Shown here: one piece after another, positions 11,816-23,900 of the stretch
How positions within the stretch are numbered: the first letter of the stretch is position 1
How the letters are laid out: the number at the start of each line of letters is the position of its first letter
Source of the DNA: Juglans regia
Lineage: Eukaryota; Streptophyta; Magnoliopsida; Fagales; Juglandaceae
Reading direction: 5' to 3'
DNA: 64,000 nucleotides
Assembly: GCF_001411555.2 (NCBI RefSeq)
Contig: NC_049911.1
Coordinates: 30,849,044 to 30,913,043, forward strand
Position numbers and translations under genes: made by a program
The notes under the pieces: generated by a model
Seen by the model: only the letters and a program-made list of their open reading frames with translations
Told to the model about the DNA's origin: nothing
Databases searched by the model: none

Positions 11816-13143
11816 ATGGGAAGAGCTCCTTGCTGTGACAAAGCAAACGTCAAAAAAGGCCCATGGTCACCAGAGGAAGATGCCAAACTCAAGTCGTATA
11901 TAGAGAAGAATGGCACCGGGGGTAACTGGATCGCTTTACCCCAAAAGATCGGTACTTACTTGATGCTCGTTTTCCTCTATACTATTTTCTTAATTTTCCT
12001 AATTGCTAGAATCAAAATCTAATTCAACTGCAGTGATCTAGCTTGTTTACATCTCACGCCATATTTAAACTAGCTGTTGCATGTACGTTAATCGATATCA
12101 GGCCTTAAGAGGTGCGGAAAGAGTTGCCGCCTTAGGTGGTTGAACTACCTCCGCCCAAATATCAAGCACGGAGGTTTTTCAGAAGAGGAAGAGAAGATAA
12201 TTTGCAGCCTCTTTATCAGCATCGGAAGCAGGTAATTTTTATCGTAGTCTATACCGATATATTTATATATAACAATTTAGGTGGAAGACAGATTATCGTC
12301 TTCAATTCTATATTTTCAGCGCCTTAATTTGTGTTTACTCTATAAACTTTTTTGTTAATTTGCACGAACAGGTGGTCTATTATTGCTGCACAGTTACCCG
12401 GAAGAACGGATAATGATATAAAGAATTACTGGAACACAAGGCTGAAGAAGAAGCTTCTTGGCAAGCAGAGAAAAGAACAACAGGCTCGTAGATCAGGTAG
12501 CAGCCTAAAGCAGGAAATGAAGAGAGGGGGTGGGAATTCCATGGTTCCTGATAACAATATTAACCAAAACCCTTACTGGCCAGAGCTGCCTGTGCTGGCA
12601 CCCATACCATACTCAAACCAAGAACCTCGTTTTAACGACCATGCTTCTATCAGAAAATTACTCATCAAACTTGGAGGAAGATTTTCTGAGGTTGATCTGC
12701 CAATCCATCAGGAGCCAAGTACTCTTCAATTCACAAATGATATTTCCGCCACTGAACAAATATATCAGGCTGTGAATATGCCCAGTACTACTTCTCCCAT
12801 ATATACACTAAACAGCAATGGCAATCAATTTGCACAAGCCCAGTCCTATTTTGATGGGGCAGAATTAAATGCGCTGCAAGGACAAAGCAGTTTTCCAGCA
12901 GAACTCGAGGAAATCGGATACAACAATCCACAGGGAGTAGATGGGCTAGAATTCTTATGTGGGGATGACATGGTCGATAATATAATTGGCACTAGCAGTA
13001 CTTCTGGTGGAAGTAACGTTTGGGGGGAGATGAGGACTCTGGTTTATCCTCCAGTACTACTAGCTTCCAACCATGAAGGTATGCAACAAGGGACACTACA
13101 GGAATGTGCTTTTGAAGAGTTGAGGTACCCTCATGCAAATTAA
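11816..13143 (+). CDS. R2R3-MYB transcription factor, subgroup 14 (RAX/MYB68/MYB84 type)
   Basis: Exons 11816-11951, 12102-12231 and 12372-13143 (136, 130 and 772 nt) join in frame to 345 residues plus TAA; the lengths of the first two are those of typical R2R3-MYB genes. The start reads [20 protein letters not shown], the family's standard N terminus. R2 covers about residues 14-63 and R3 about 66-114. R3 has the usual Phe (F71) in place of its first Trp and includes [20 protein letters not shown]. The GTGGNW insertion in R2 and the [14 protein letters not shown] block in the C-terminal part point to subgroup 14 (RAX1-3, Blind, MYB36/68/84/87), nuclear regulators of lateral meristem formation and root or endodermis development. 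The two introns are short (150 and 140 bp). Gene order (ACS and CGR downstream) favours the MYB68/MYB84 branch. Family placement is certain; the precise orthologue and role are inferred. Confidence 0.96.
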
Positions 13144-13222
13144 GGTTCTGTACATGGTAAAATGTCTAGCAATATATATATATATAATAGGAAAGTGGTG
13201 TTGGATTCTCAGAGAAAACCCT

Positions 13223-13228
13223 AATAAA
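13223..13228 (+). terminator. Candidate poly(A) signal of the MYB gene
   Basis: AATAAA lies 80 bp past the MYB stop codon, a plausible distance for a plant 3' end. Plant signals are loose, so this is a suggestion. Confidence 0.35.
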
Positions 13229-13850
13229 CTCATCAATTGTCATATGTTGCTTTTTGTATGCTTGTGGATCTATATCCATGGTGACTATAATTTGTCTACT
13301 ATATTGTGCGCGATTAGCTCTTTTTTACTGTATTTTTCAGTCTAATTAAGTTTCCTTGTTAGTACTGAATAAGGGGGGATTTGCAGCTTCTGCTCTATAG
13401 TTCATCGGCATTAATTGGGGTTAAATTTAGAGCTCGCACTTAAAAAAAAAAAAAACGATCGAAGACATGATTGGGTTTGTTGTTATTGCTGGTTTAAATA
13501 AATACTTGTTGGAAAATCATACAAGCAATTGTCTATGCAGTATTCTTGTAGATAACATAAATGCGCATAGCTAGAGAAAACCCCAAGAAAATACTGTATC
13601 TATAGATGATCTGATTGCACGCCTCTGGCATTTCGGGCGCCAGTTGCTAATTAAGCTTCAAGTTTTTAAACTTTCTATGATATTGGCCATATGGCTGCAT
13701 TAATTCATAACAAATATATGCATGCATGGCTAAGACATTAACAAAACACGTGAGAAAGTCTACATCCTCATTCCTAAGTGATCATGCATGATCTTCGAGA
13801 ATTAATGTGATCATTTGGTTTAATTTAGTGATATTCGAGATCTTGTAATC

Positions 13851-14036
13851 CTAGGGGTTGGCGTGGTAAAGGTCTTGGTTTAGGTGGTATACTTCCTCCT
13901 CCGAGGTCTAAGATTAATCGAATTTTCTTGGGTGCAAACAACCTCCAGGTGATACCGAATATTTTATCTCTTAAATGACCCGAATTGAACTTGCAAGAAA
14001 CTGATCTTTACCGAGCTGGGTCTGTACACTGTGCCA
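13851..14036 (+). mobile_element. tRNA-derived SINE, degenerate copy
   Basis: Begins CTAGGGGTTGGCGTGGTAAA (A-box-like) and continues GGTCTTGGTTTAGGTGGTAT, then GAGGTCTAAGATTAATCGAA (decayed B box) and TTGGGTGCAAACAA. It ends at GTGCCAATAAAAAAAATACC, an A-rich tail. The reverse complement of 52610-52832 has the same blocks in the same order. Relative to that copy the last third here is shortened. Such elements are transcribed by Pol III and mobilised by LINE enzymes. Confidence 0.65.
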
Positions 14037-15128
14037 ATAAAAAAAATACCAAGCAAAAAAAAGTGGTAGCTAGTGTTAGCACGTATCTCATTCATAATGA
14101 GGTTACAGGCATGGATACCTAAAGCGGATAGTTCATGATCAGCCAAATTGTTCTCACTTTTTTCTTCCTATAATATATGCTTCCCGTAGGACGTTTTAGA
14201 GAAATCACCAATACAATTAATGAAGTATTATACTCTCTTTTTTTTTTTTCTTTTGTTGGATGGGAAAGCTAAATTTTTTTACCATAAAAAAACCTTAAAA
14301 TTAATTGTTAATGGTTTTTAATTTTAAACTACAAGTCACTATACTGAGTAGTTCCGCCCTACATTAGGCGCGGCAGTAGTACTGTCTGAGAGCCGATAGG
14401 TACAGTCATTGAATGCTGGTATAAATTAACTCTGAAACGCAGTACTCTGATGGAAACGAATGAAGAGCACAATAAAACAAAAGAGGCATACGACAACAAC
14501 ACAGTTCGATCCGAGTGCATGGGTTGGTTTGATCATCAAGACAGCTTCCTCAGATTTATTGTCGTTCAAAGCTTCCATTGATAGTGAATAGTACTGGATG
14601 ATCAGTTTTAACTTTTAAGTGTGTGTACGTGCGCGCCGCGATATATTGCTCTGAAAATAAAAGAGTGTAACTGTGTAAGTATATATATTTTTATTCAATC
14701 AGATCAAGCATTTGCACATTAATGCATATATATATATATGTATGTATATACATCATGTGAATTTTACCGAAACGGTATCATGCTGCATGATTTATATATC
14801 CTAGTATTTGACTAATTGCAAATATAATAGGGGCTTGAGAGAGTTTGCACAGGCAGAATTTAAACGGTTGTAAGTATGATCTAGAAGATCATATATATAG
14901 AGAGAGCAAAACAAAAAATAAAATATCAGAAAAGTTTCACACGACGTGATCTTCGATCATCTTGCATATATGCGATCGAGTCTTCTTATAATTGCGCGCA
15001 GACGTTTCAATATCCAAGCTCTCGGATTTGATATATTCCTCGATCGTTCATCAAGCTGGCCGAGTGAGATATGAAAAAAGGCGACCAAACCTAGCTAGCT
15101 AGCTATCAATCAGTACATGATACATGTC

Positions 15129-15163
<35 letters not shown>

Positions 15164-15304
15164 TTCTCGAATTAATAAGCAATTTTAAACTTAATTAAGT
15201 GCCATGCATATATATCAAAATAAATGCTTGAAACTGATTGCTACCTAACATGAATCGAACGATCTTTATGATCTAACTATCAATCATCATGTCAACTCAG
15301 TTGC

Positions 15305-15336
<32 letters not shown>

Positions 15337-15987
15337 GCATTTGATTATAATTAATTAGGGTTTCTTCATCACATTTCAATCAACATGATCAAGAATAACA
15401 GATCGAATTATTGATTGACTAGATTTATGTTGTTTAATCACCACAATTTCGATTAATTTAGGACTTTAATTTCTCATCCAATTTCGATTAATTTATTGAC
15501 TAGATTGTATATTATAACGAGGTGCGGCGCGCTAGCTACCTGTTATAGTAGTAGTACTTCTGATGATCTTTTGATTCTCTCTGATCATGATCGACATTCA
15601 AATTTACCAGCAAAAAAAGAATTATTAGTACGTACTTACGACGGTGCCACAATTAATTTGTCGCTAAATAAATGGTCAAAATAGAATTTGATATTGCAGT
15701 TCCTATACCACCAGAACAATATTTATTGCTAGAAGCCCAGCTAGCCAACTTAATTTCTGATAATATTGCTGGAACACAACTTGCTATATATATATATAAA
15801 TATATATATTTGCGCGCCTAGGGTTTAAACATTATGGCCGCGGGGATCGATTGAGCTAGCAGGCCGTAAGTTTTCCCATATTTTGTCATTTCCTTTTTGT
15901 AAAGTATGATATTCTATACAAATTTCATTTGATCAGGCGAGAGAGAGAGAGAGAAAGAACAGCATGATTTGGAGGGTCGAAGTCATG

Positions 15988-15988
15988 C

Positions 15989-16024
<36 letters not shown>
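15988..16024. repeat. (AT)n(GT)n compound microsatellite
   Basis: An AT run passes directly into a GT run. Alternating purine-pyrimidine tracts of this kind can be polymorphic and adopt non-B structures. Confidence 0.9.
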
Positions 16025-17059
16025 TTGTGACATGCGCAATTAATGCGCACGTACATGATACCATTAATTAATTTGATCATATATAGGGAACAAGCCCATC
16101 TTCATGATCTTCTTGTTCTTCTTCTTTTCGAATGTCTTTTGTAGGTTAGGTTTTTATAGATCTGTGAATCATGTGTTATATTAACTTCCGTGTGAGACTT
16201 GACCTTTTTTCGTCAAATGATTAAAAAACCTTCGACGACAATAGGAAAAGCATCAGTACTTGTATGATCCTGGCCTGGCCTGCAAGGCCGGCCGTTCTTC
16301 ATTATATCAGACAAGTTGATCAGATGATATGATCGATGGAGAAGATCAAAAGTCGATCAAGTTGATCATGGAGCAGATTAATTAAGCTTCTAATTTACAA
16401 AACCCAAATGATGTCGATCAAGCTTGTTTTTGCGACTTAATTGGTTGCTGAATAATTAGCTTTTGATCATGAGGAATTAAGGTCAAAGCAGATATATTAT
16501 CTTACATGGCTCATCGATCCTGGCCTTGCTAGCTAGCTGTAGTGTGTGTATATATATATATATGGTAAATCAAAAGATGTCGTTTTGTGTTGACTATATA
16601 TAAGCTGGCATCATTGTTTGGTAAGCTATGATCATGATTTGTTAGAATTTGTTGACACAGTTTGAAAATGGATGAAGATGTTTTTTTGTCCTTTTCAAGT
16701 GATTCAAAAGGTGGGGTCTCATTAGCTAAACCTAGCTAGCTAATTCCAAGTTCAAGTTATAAGAGCAGAACGTACAATAAATAACGGTACCAGAATAATT
16801 GGCATGTTGCTGTTCCTCACATACTTGCATGCATGCGGAAGTTTCAGGTGCATGCATGTCATGTGTTGAGTAGTTAATTTTTAAAATAAGATCGAGAATG
16901 ATTAATCCAACCGAAGCATAAATTAATACATCTGCATGTGCAGTACCCATTAATTGCACTCGGGCATGCAATATTTAAGTGTAGCTAGCTAGGTAACAAA
17001 TTAACTTTGAAGTTGTTATACCTAAAGAAGAAGATCACCAGAAAAAGGCAAAAAAAAAG

Positions 17060-17085
17060 GAGAGAGAGAGAGAGAGAGAGAGAGA
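17060..17085. repeat. (AG)n microsatellite
   Basis: Thirteen GA/AG dinucleotides without interruption. Confidence 0.95.
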
Positions 17086-17263
17086 CTTGTACTTTTGCAC
17101 TAACATTTATGAATTATTCATATTTCGAATTTTCCCAAATATTTTTATGAACACCAAAAAAAAAAATAATAATAAAGTCAGCATGATATATATTAATTTG
17201 AAGGACGGAGGTAGCTAGCAACTGCATGATATATAATTAGCTCATGATAATTGTGTCTCTGAT

Positions 17264-17265
<2 letters not shown>

Positions 17266-17301
<36 letters not shown>
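17266..17301. repeat. (AT)n microsatellite
   Basis: Thirty-six bases of perfect TA repeat, among the longest in the window. Confidence 0.95.
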
Positions 17302-17304
<3 letters not shown>

Positions 17305-17747
17305 GCCACAAATAAAAAGAAGAAAAAGAAAGATGTCCTCTAAATTAATCTAGCTAGCTCACTGATGATCACATGAGATATATTAGAAGAACAAATTAAA
17401 TTGTATGCTATTTTTCATTCTGAATATTTATATATATCATGACTCATCACATGATTTGTATTATGACGCTAGCTAGCTAGCTCCAGCAAATGAAGGAGAC
17501 AGTTCCAATTAGGTTATAATTGACTGCTGATCTGTGATCAATAACTATCAAAATTAGGATGAAAAGCTAGCTATCTAGGCCGAACACATAATTAACAAAT
17601 AAAAAAAGGTACCTCATGTTCTCCAGTTCATAGGTCATGTCATGATGACTAATTTTCGCCCCAGTAAAATAAGGAATATCCCTCTCGAAGAAGAAGCAGA
17701 ACACAAAAGGCTATCAAGAAAAAACCAAAGATAATTGGTGATCAAGG

Positions 17748-17784
<37 letters not shown>

Positions 17785-19255
17785 GTTCCTCTTTGAAACG
17801 GCAGATCCCATAACGTGAGTTTAATAGAAGCTAATAAGAAGATGCGGTTCAAAGTGAGCGCATGACATCCTTGCGTCACTGTAAGAGGAGTTCTATCGTC
17901 GTTATGTGCAGTTTTTTTGGGATCAAGGTCATCAGTTTCTTTAAATCTGACATTTAATTTATCATATTTTCAAAATGGTGCATGTCTCTCACATGCCACT
18001 ATAGTCTCAGTGTTTGTATTTTTTATTTCCTTTAAAGTTAAAAATGCAGATCTATTGCTTTTTAAACTGTAATTCACTATTTCTCTATGTATCTTTTATG
18101 TTTTCTATTATTTCTTTTGTTTTAGATTAAAAAAAGAAAAATAATCTCTTAAATTTTTGTCTATAGAGTATGTCTTTTACTCCGTCTTAGAATAGAGTGT
18201 GAGGTTTGTTAAATCTTTCTTAAGACAGAGTGTTGTTTCTCAAACAATTTATCTATAGAAAATTATAACGATAGACTAGACTATGTCAATCATAAAAAAA
18301 ATTTATGTATTAGAGAGTTTTAATAGTAATAATTAACTTGTATTACGTATGTTTGAAGTTAAAATTATAATGTTTTGTTATGAATGAATGAATTTTTAAA
18401 AAAAAAAAAGAAAAAGAAAAAAATGGACATCCGTAATTGAGGCTTAGGGCCGCAGGAGACAGCCCGCCCTAGCTTAGCCATGTGTACAATACCCAAACGA
18501 CGACTTCATTAATTCCCTACTTTATCATTTATTTATTTTTAATTCCCCACCCTCGTAATTATCATACCAAGCCTCCCCATTTTGCCAGCTGGGTATTGTT
18601 TACTTAATGATAATGACACTACTAGTACTAACACGAGAAATTCTTTTCGTTTTCGTCCTGCTTTTTATACCTATTAATATATATATATATATACATATTT
18701 ATATATACAAACTTGAAATCGTAAAACGCATGCATGTAAATCCATGCCAATAACGGACTGCAATTATAAGATCATGACTTAATAATATATTGGAAATTAT
18801 TCCGTCGGTGGCCTTGCAGCTTTCTCTTGTCACGAATAAGACAAGGGATAATTCCATTTCGTGGGAATGTAATATACATATAATTTATAATAAACATAAT
18901 TTATATATTGTTTTCTGTCTCATTTATATGTAATATACGTATAATTTATATAGTTTGTACGTAGTTTGGTTGTATTTCAATTTTATTTTTGTATACAAAG
19001 TATACACGTATGCAAGCATCACCGGCCACAGGGATTATATATTACCTATGTGATATTAAGAGATTGAAGAGGATTATTATGTGATCTCAAACTTGTCAAT
19101 AGAAAAGATTATTATGTATGCAGATATACATGAAGCCGGCCCTACTGGTGCTATATTATTGGGCTTAAGACTGGGCTGGGCCTTATCCATGTTTCACCCC
19201 CAGCCTGCAGATCGGCCCAGACTGTTCGTTCACATTTTTTTTCTCTCTGTTTTAA

Positions 19256-19531
19256 ATGAAATGGAAAAAATGGCCTCTCGTTGATAAAGCATTGCTACAG
19301 CCTAAATCATTGAAACGCAATTTTCATCCTCGGGTTATTATCTATACAATTTTAATATTCAAAATAAAATGGAGAGTAAAATTGAAATCTGCTTTGGGAC
19401 TGGGTCTTAGTTCTTATATGAAATCTACTTTATTCGGCCTCGTGAAAAGAAAGGCTATTGCAATGGGATCAATGGCGCTACCAGCTTTACACGATATTGA
19501 AGGTACTGGTGAAGGTATCGATAACAAGTAA
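19256..19531 (+). other. Unidentified open frame, 91 codons
   Basis: Reads KSALGLGLSSYMKSTLFGLV, then RKAIAMGSMALPALHDIEG, and ends at TAA. Its last 150 bases are less A/T-rich than the flanks. No domain or homologue is recognised, and there is no convincing splice context or promoter. It may be a gene relic or a chance frame. Confidence 0.2.
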
Positions 19532-19566
19532 CAGACGGGCAGAGGGAGGAGAGTACATTTTTAAGT

Positions 19567-19760
19567 CTTCGTTTAGTTCCTCAAATACTCTCAACTCATC
19601 ATTACAATTTTTTCAAATTTCAATATAAAATATAATAAACAATTCAATTTTTTCAAATCTCAAAATAATAATAATATTAAAAAATAATATTCTAATAATA
19701 TTTTATCATTTCAACTCAACTCAACTCAACCCACTTCAACATCTAAACATAACCTAAAAG
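19567..19760 (+). mobile_element. MITE, 'CTCAACTCATCATTACAA' family, copy 1
   Basis: Contains the family core CTCAACTCATCATTACAATT, then TTTCAAATTTCAATATAAAA, TATAATAAACAATTCAA, AATAATAATAATATTAAAAA and TAATATTTTATCATTTCAAC, with ends resembling GTTTAG / CTAAAC. At least five more copies lie in this window. Confidence 0.8.
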
Positions 19761-20428
19761 GGTGATGCTACAACGGGTTTTCGCTGGGAGTTGTAGTATT
19801 TGTATTTTATTTAAATAACTTTTTATATAAATTTTTTAATATTTTAAAATATTTTAAAAATATAAAATAAATATAAAATATTATTAAGAAAGTAATCAGA
19901 AAGTAAAAAAAATATATATTAAAAAATATTTTTTTAATCAAGAAATAAAATAAAAAATTATAAAAAATATTTTTTTTAAAAATTTTTCTTTTATTTCATG
20001 ATTAAGAAAGTATTTTTTAATAATATTATGATTTTTTTTTAAATATTTAAAATGGACATGCTACAGTCCTCGCTGGGGACTCTCGTTGAGCTTAACATGT
20101 AATTTTTTATGTATATTTTTTTAATTTATTTTTTATATAGATTTTTTTTACACTTTCAAATATTTTTAAAAAATAAAATAAATTTAAAATATCATTAAAA
20201 AACACTTTCTTAATCGGAGAGTAAAAAAAAATCATTAAAAAATACTTCCTTAATCACGAAATAGAATAAATATTATTTTTTATTCTATTTTGTGATTAAG
20301 AAAGTATTTTTTAATAATATTATAATTTTTATTTTATTGTTTAAAATATTTAAAATTATTAAAAATATCTATATAAAAAAAAAAACTAAAAAAATGCTAC
20401 AGCCCAGCGGGGCATGTAGCATTTTCCT
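19758..20428. repeat. Two adjacent foldback elements with 'GCTACAGTCC' ends
   Basis: Unit 1 (about 19758-20052) starts GATGCTACAACGGG. Unit 2 (about 20053-20428) starts ATGCTACAGTCCTCGCTGGG and ends AGCCCAGCGGGGCATGTAGC, an inverted end pair. Each contains an A/T-rich hairpin built on TTAATCA(C)GAAATA(G)AATAAA and its inverse with TTTATTTCATGATTAAGAAAG or TCTATTTTGTGATTAAGAAAG. Internal blocks recur between the units, so they are related elements side by side. Confidence 0.6.
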
Positions 20429-20924
20429 TTTTAAAAATATGTAGCAGTTAAAGATGCCTACATGGCGTTGAAATATATATACTGAGCACCATGATCACCA
20501 GTAATTAATTATTTATATTTTACAAATTCACATGGAAAGCTTGATTGGTAAAGAAAATCTGAAGGATAAACAGCTCAAATTCTCAAAATGAGCATAAATT
20601 TGTATAGAATATACTATTTTTTGACTGCTAAATCACAACCGTGTGACGAGGTTACTTTCCCTCAATCATTTCCTTATCCATACAGAAATATTTGTTGATT
20701 ATAGGAACTGATTTCTACGCTTGTTTACCTATGTATTCTGCAATCCATGTCCCAGCACTACCTTTCCTGTGTAAGGCCTACCAAGAATATCTCTCCTTCG
20801 GCGCTTGTTCAATATGAATGAAATTTGCAGTTTCAGACATGGATTATGTACAAAAGAACGAGCTCGATTTACTTCTTGCTTGTTTCTGCTATATCCAAAT
20901 TGCAATGAATAGTCAATGACCCTT

Positions 20925-23900
20925 TTAGTTGGCTTTGTTCCTTGCCTGAAAAGAGAGAAACAAAGACAGCCAACCAATTACTTTGATTCCAGGTAGTGGG
21001 AGTCTCCCAAGCGTTGGGTGAATCAAACCTGGGTTCAACTTCTCCCAATCTGGAATGCTCTTCCCGTCTCCGTGATGATTCAAGCATCCACATCTACACA
21101 ATTCATGAGAAGTTGCAGTGAACTGGCAATAAACTGTACGTAAGTCTCGATAAGTCTTTTCCATCCTCCCACACAACTCATCTTTGCGATCCATCTCAAT
21201 AAGAACCTGTAAACAATCCAACGATCAAGCCTGGAAAAGACGTGTGTGCTTGGTGAGAGAGTGTACATTTGGAATTGCTACCTCTGCAGCATTGTTCTTA
21301 AATGTCGGGAGAAACCGCTGCCTACAGTACTCATTAAATAGAAGAGTGCAGATAATCAGTGGAATTGTAAAACCCGAAGCCACCGATGATTTTTTGATTC
21401 CAAAGACCCCAAGAGCAATTACTTGTGATAACACCAATGAAAAAATTGTAGTGTTGAGGGCAATAGGCCAGAACTGTCCCCCACTTTCATATTTTGTAAT
21501 ATACACATTGAGAATCTGAAAGATATACTTGAAAATTTTAAAATGCATCTTTAATGGTATGCCTCTCTAGTCAAATGAAGAGAGAGAGAGAGAGAGTAAA
21601 ACACAACATTTATACCGATGAGCGCAGAAAAATTTCTCCAGTGAAATGAAGAAAAAAAATAAGAAAAAGAATAACATATGAAACATTATACTTACAGGCA
21701 GGAGTAGAGACCTAAGAGTAAATTAAACAGTCTCCTGCATCCTATTATTGCCAGTCCATACAATATTTAACATCATTTATATACATACGACAAGCTCTGG
21801 ATCCATTGCTTACCTAAGACTTTTATCAGAATATTAAGATGCACTTACAAAAAAAAAAAAAATTGAATATTAAGAAGCATTGCCCTTAATGGTATTAATT
21901 GCAAAGAATCACCCCCCCAAAAAAATATTTCATCCTGTTTTCACACATGGATGCATAAAAAAACTGGATAACAAAATGTGAAGCCTATTTCCTTGGCAGG
22001 TATTATGCAGAATGAAGGAGAATTCTTCTCATTATAACTACAAAATGTTCCAGTTTAGTACCAATCTCACACTGAACATTTTCCAAATTCTGTGCTTCAG
22101 GTCTGGCACACGAGCGATATATGCTTGCTGTGTAGGCGCATAAAAATAAATTAAATTTCCATTCATCTTCCTCTTCAAGTTCCCTTGTAGTTTAGTGAAT
22201 CACTTTAACCAAAGCAAACAATGGCATGAACTATGAATGCGCTCCCTACTTCACCTTATCACAAATTATTTATGAATCGGTGATTCCCCACTCTATTAAA
22301 TTGGATACTTTTCACTCTACAAGAAACTTTAGTTGAAAAGAAGTCCTAAATATCTTAAACTACCATAAAACATTAGAATTTAAACCATGATTTTCCATTT
22401 ATGCCTCAAATGATAAATCGATACAATGATTCTTAAGATGAGGTGTAAGTTAAAAAGCTCACAGCTTAAACCGAAATTCTGCATGGCATGAAAATTTAGG
22501 TTAGTAGATTTATTAGGCATGTACATTTTTTAAAGGCATTGAGTCTAACCCAGTGCGCTAGTCTTAGTACTCCAGATCATTATTCTATATCAAGTCTTTT
22601 TATGATAAATGTAGGTCTAACTCAGATACAGATTGATGGAAATTGATCCATCTCTTCTTTTCTTTTTGTTAGGTTCTGCACTCTTCCATTTTTCTCCCTT
22701 AATTTATCACTGCACTATTATCATTGCTCCAGGCTGTTCTGGGTGCAAATAACTCTCTGTTCACTGTTCAACAGAGTCTGCACATTAAATAATCCTGCCA
22801 ACTTCATTTCCCACAACCTTATCAACCACCTTTCCTTTGTGATGGCAGCCCCCAAGCAGAAAATTCTCAAGGCTGTTTTGCGTCATAGGGCTTCTCTCTA
22901 AACCATAACTTTGGCCCAACTTTCGCTGAGCAGGTGCTATCGGATATTTTACAATGTACCTATATTTAAAAGGCCCTTTTTTCTCCTCTAACAAGATACC
23001 GGTTTCTAGTAATAAACATGTGATCAACTTGAAAGAAGAAATCAGGTACCAAAAGAGACAAGGGTGTCATTAAAAATATATACAAGTTTTACGACTATAA
23101 TGAATGAGCATTCAAACATATTCTGTAACTACGATGGAGAATGGAAGAAGTTCTGTAGCATGGACAAGATATATGATCAAATTACAAATTAAAGGCCTTG
23201 TCTAAAACTACCCACATTCAAGCTGCATATACAAACAGAAAGACTAATATTATTATTAAAGGTAACGGAGGATTCAAAGCACTCACCTGGTTTTTATACA
23301 CAAGGTAAGCAAGTGCAAAGTAAATCAGCAAAAAGGGCAATATCAAGGGTGTAAAGATGGAACATGTGAAGCCAAGGAATCCAAACAGGAGAAGTCGTGG
23401 GACTTCTGTATGGTATGGAAAAGATAAAGGGCAATGGGAAAAATCATCCTTGATTCTGAGTATGAATCTTTTCACCAGGTTGCAGAAAAGAGCAAAAACT
23501 TGCATCACCTCACATGACAGACTGGCCCAACCAGATGTTAAAACATAAGTCATGAAGAAGCTAGCCTGCAACAATTTAACAACCCAATGTAAAAGACTTT
23601 TACATTTGCCAGAAGAGAGAAAATACTGGAAAACCTTTATTTTCCCATATAAAACGCTTAGTTCTAAAGCCTACAGTTACTAATTGAAAATTGATATTGC
23701 TAAAAACTACATAACAAATGACAAATCCAGAGACACAAAGCTAATACCCGATATTAGAAAAATGTAAAATACTGCATGGATGAAATATTCTGCATGGAGT
23801 AGCACAATCAGAGAAAGATAAATAACAAATTACATTGAAATCGAAGAACACTACCTGTCTCGGCACTGCTTTGGCAAGTTGCGCAGGTATGTCTTTTACA

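Larger units (their letters stand above)
13144..19560. other. Gene-poor region downstream of the MYB gene
   Basis: Very AT-rich, with long (AT)n tracts at 15136-15163, 15311-15336, 17266-17301 and 17751-17779, an (AT)n(GT)n compound at 15988-16024 and (AG)n at 17060-17085. It holds the SINE at 13851. Numerous GCTAGCTAGC and ATGATCATG-type short palindromes occur. An open frame at 19256-19531 has no recognisable family. No gene is supported. Confidence 0.5.

Noticed and set aside
12136..12327. 63-codon frame inside the MYB gene
   Set aside because: Off-frame reading of MYB exon 2 that runs on into the second intron.
21184..21519. 111-codon plus-strand frame
   Set aside because: Antisense of the ninth coding exon of the channel gene.
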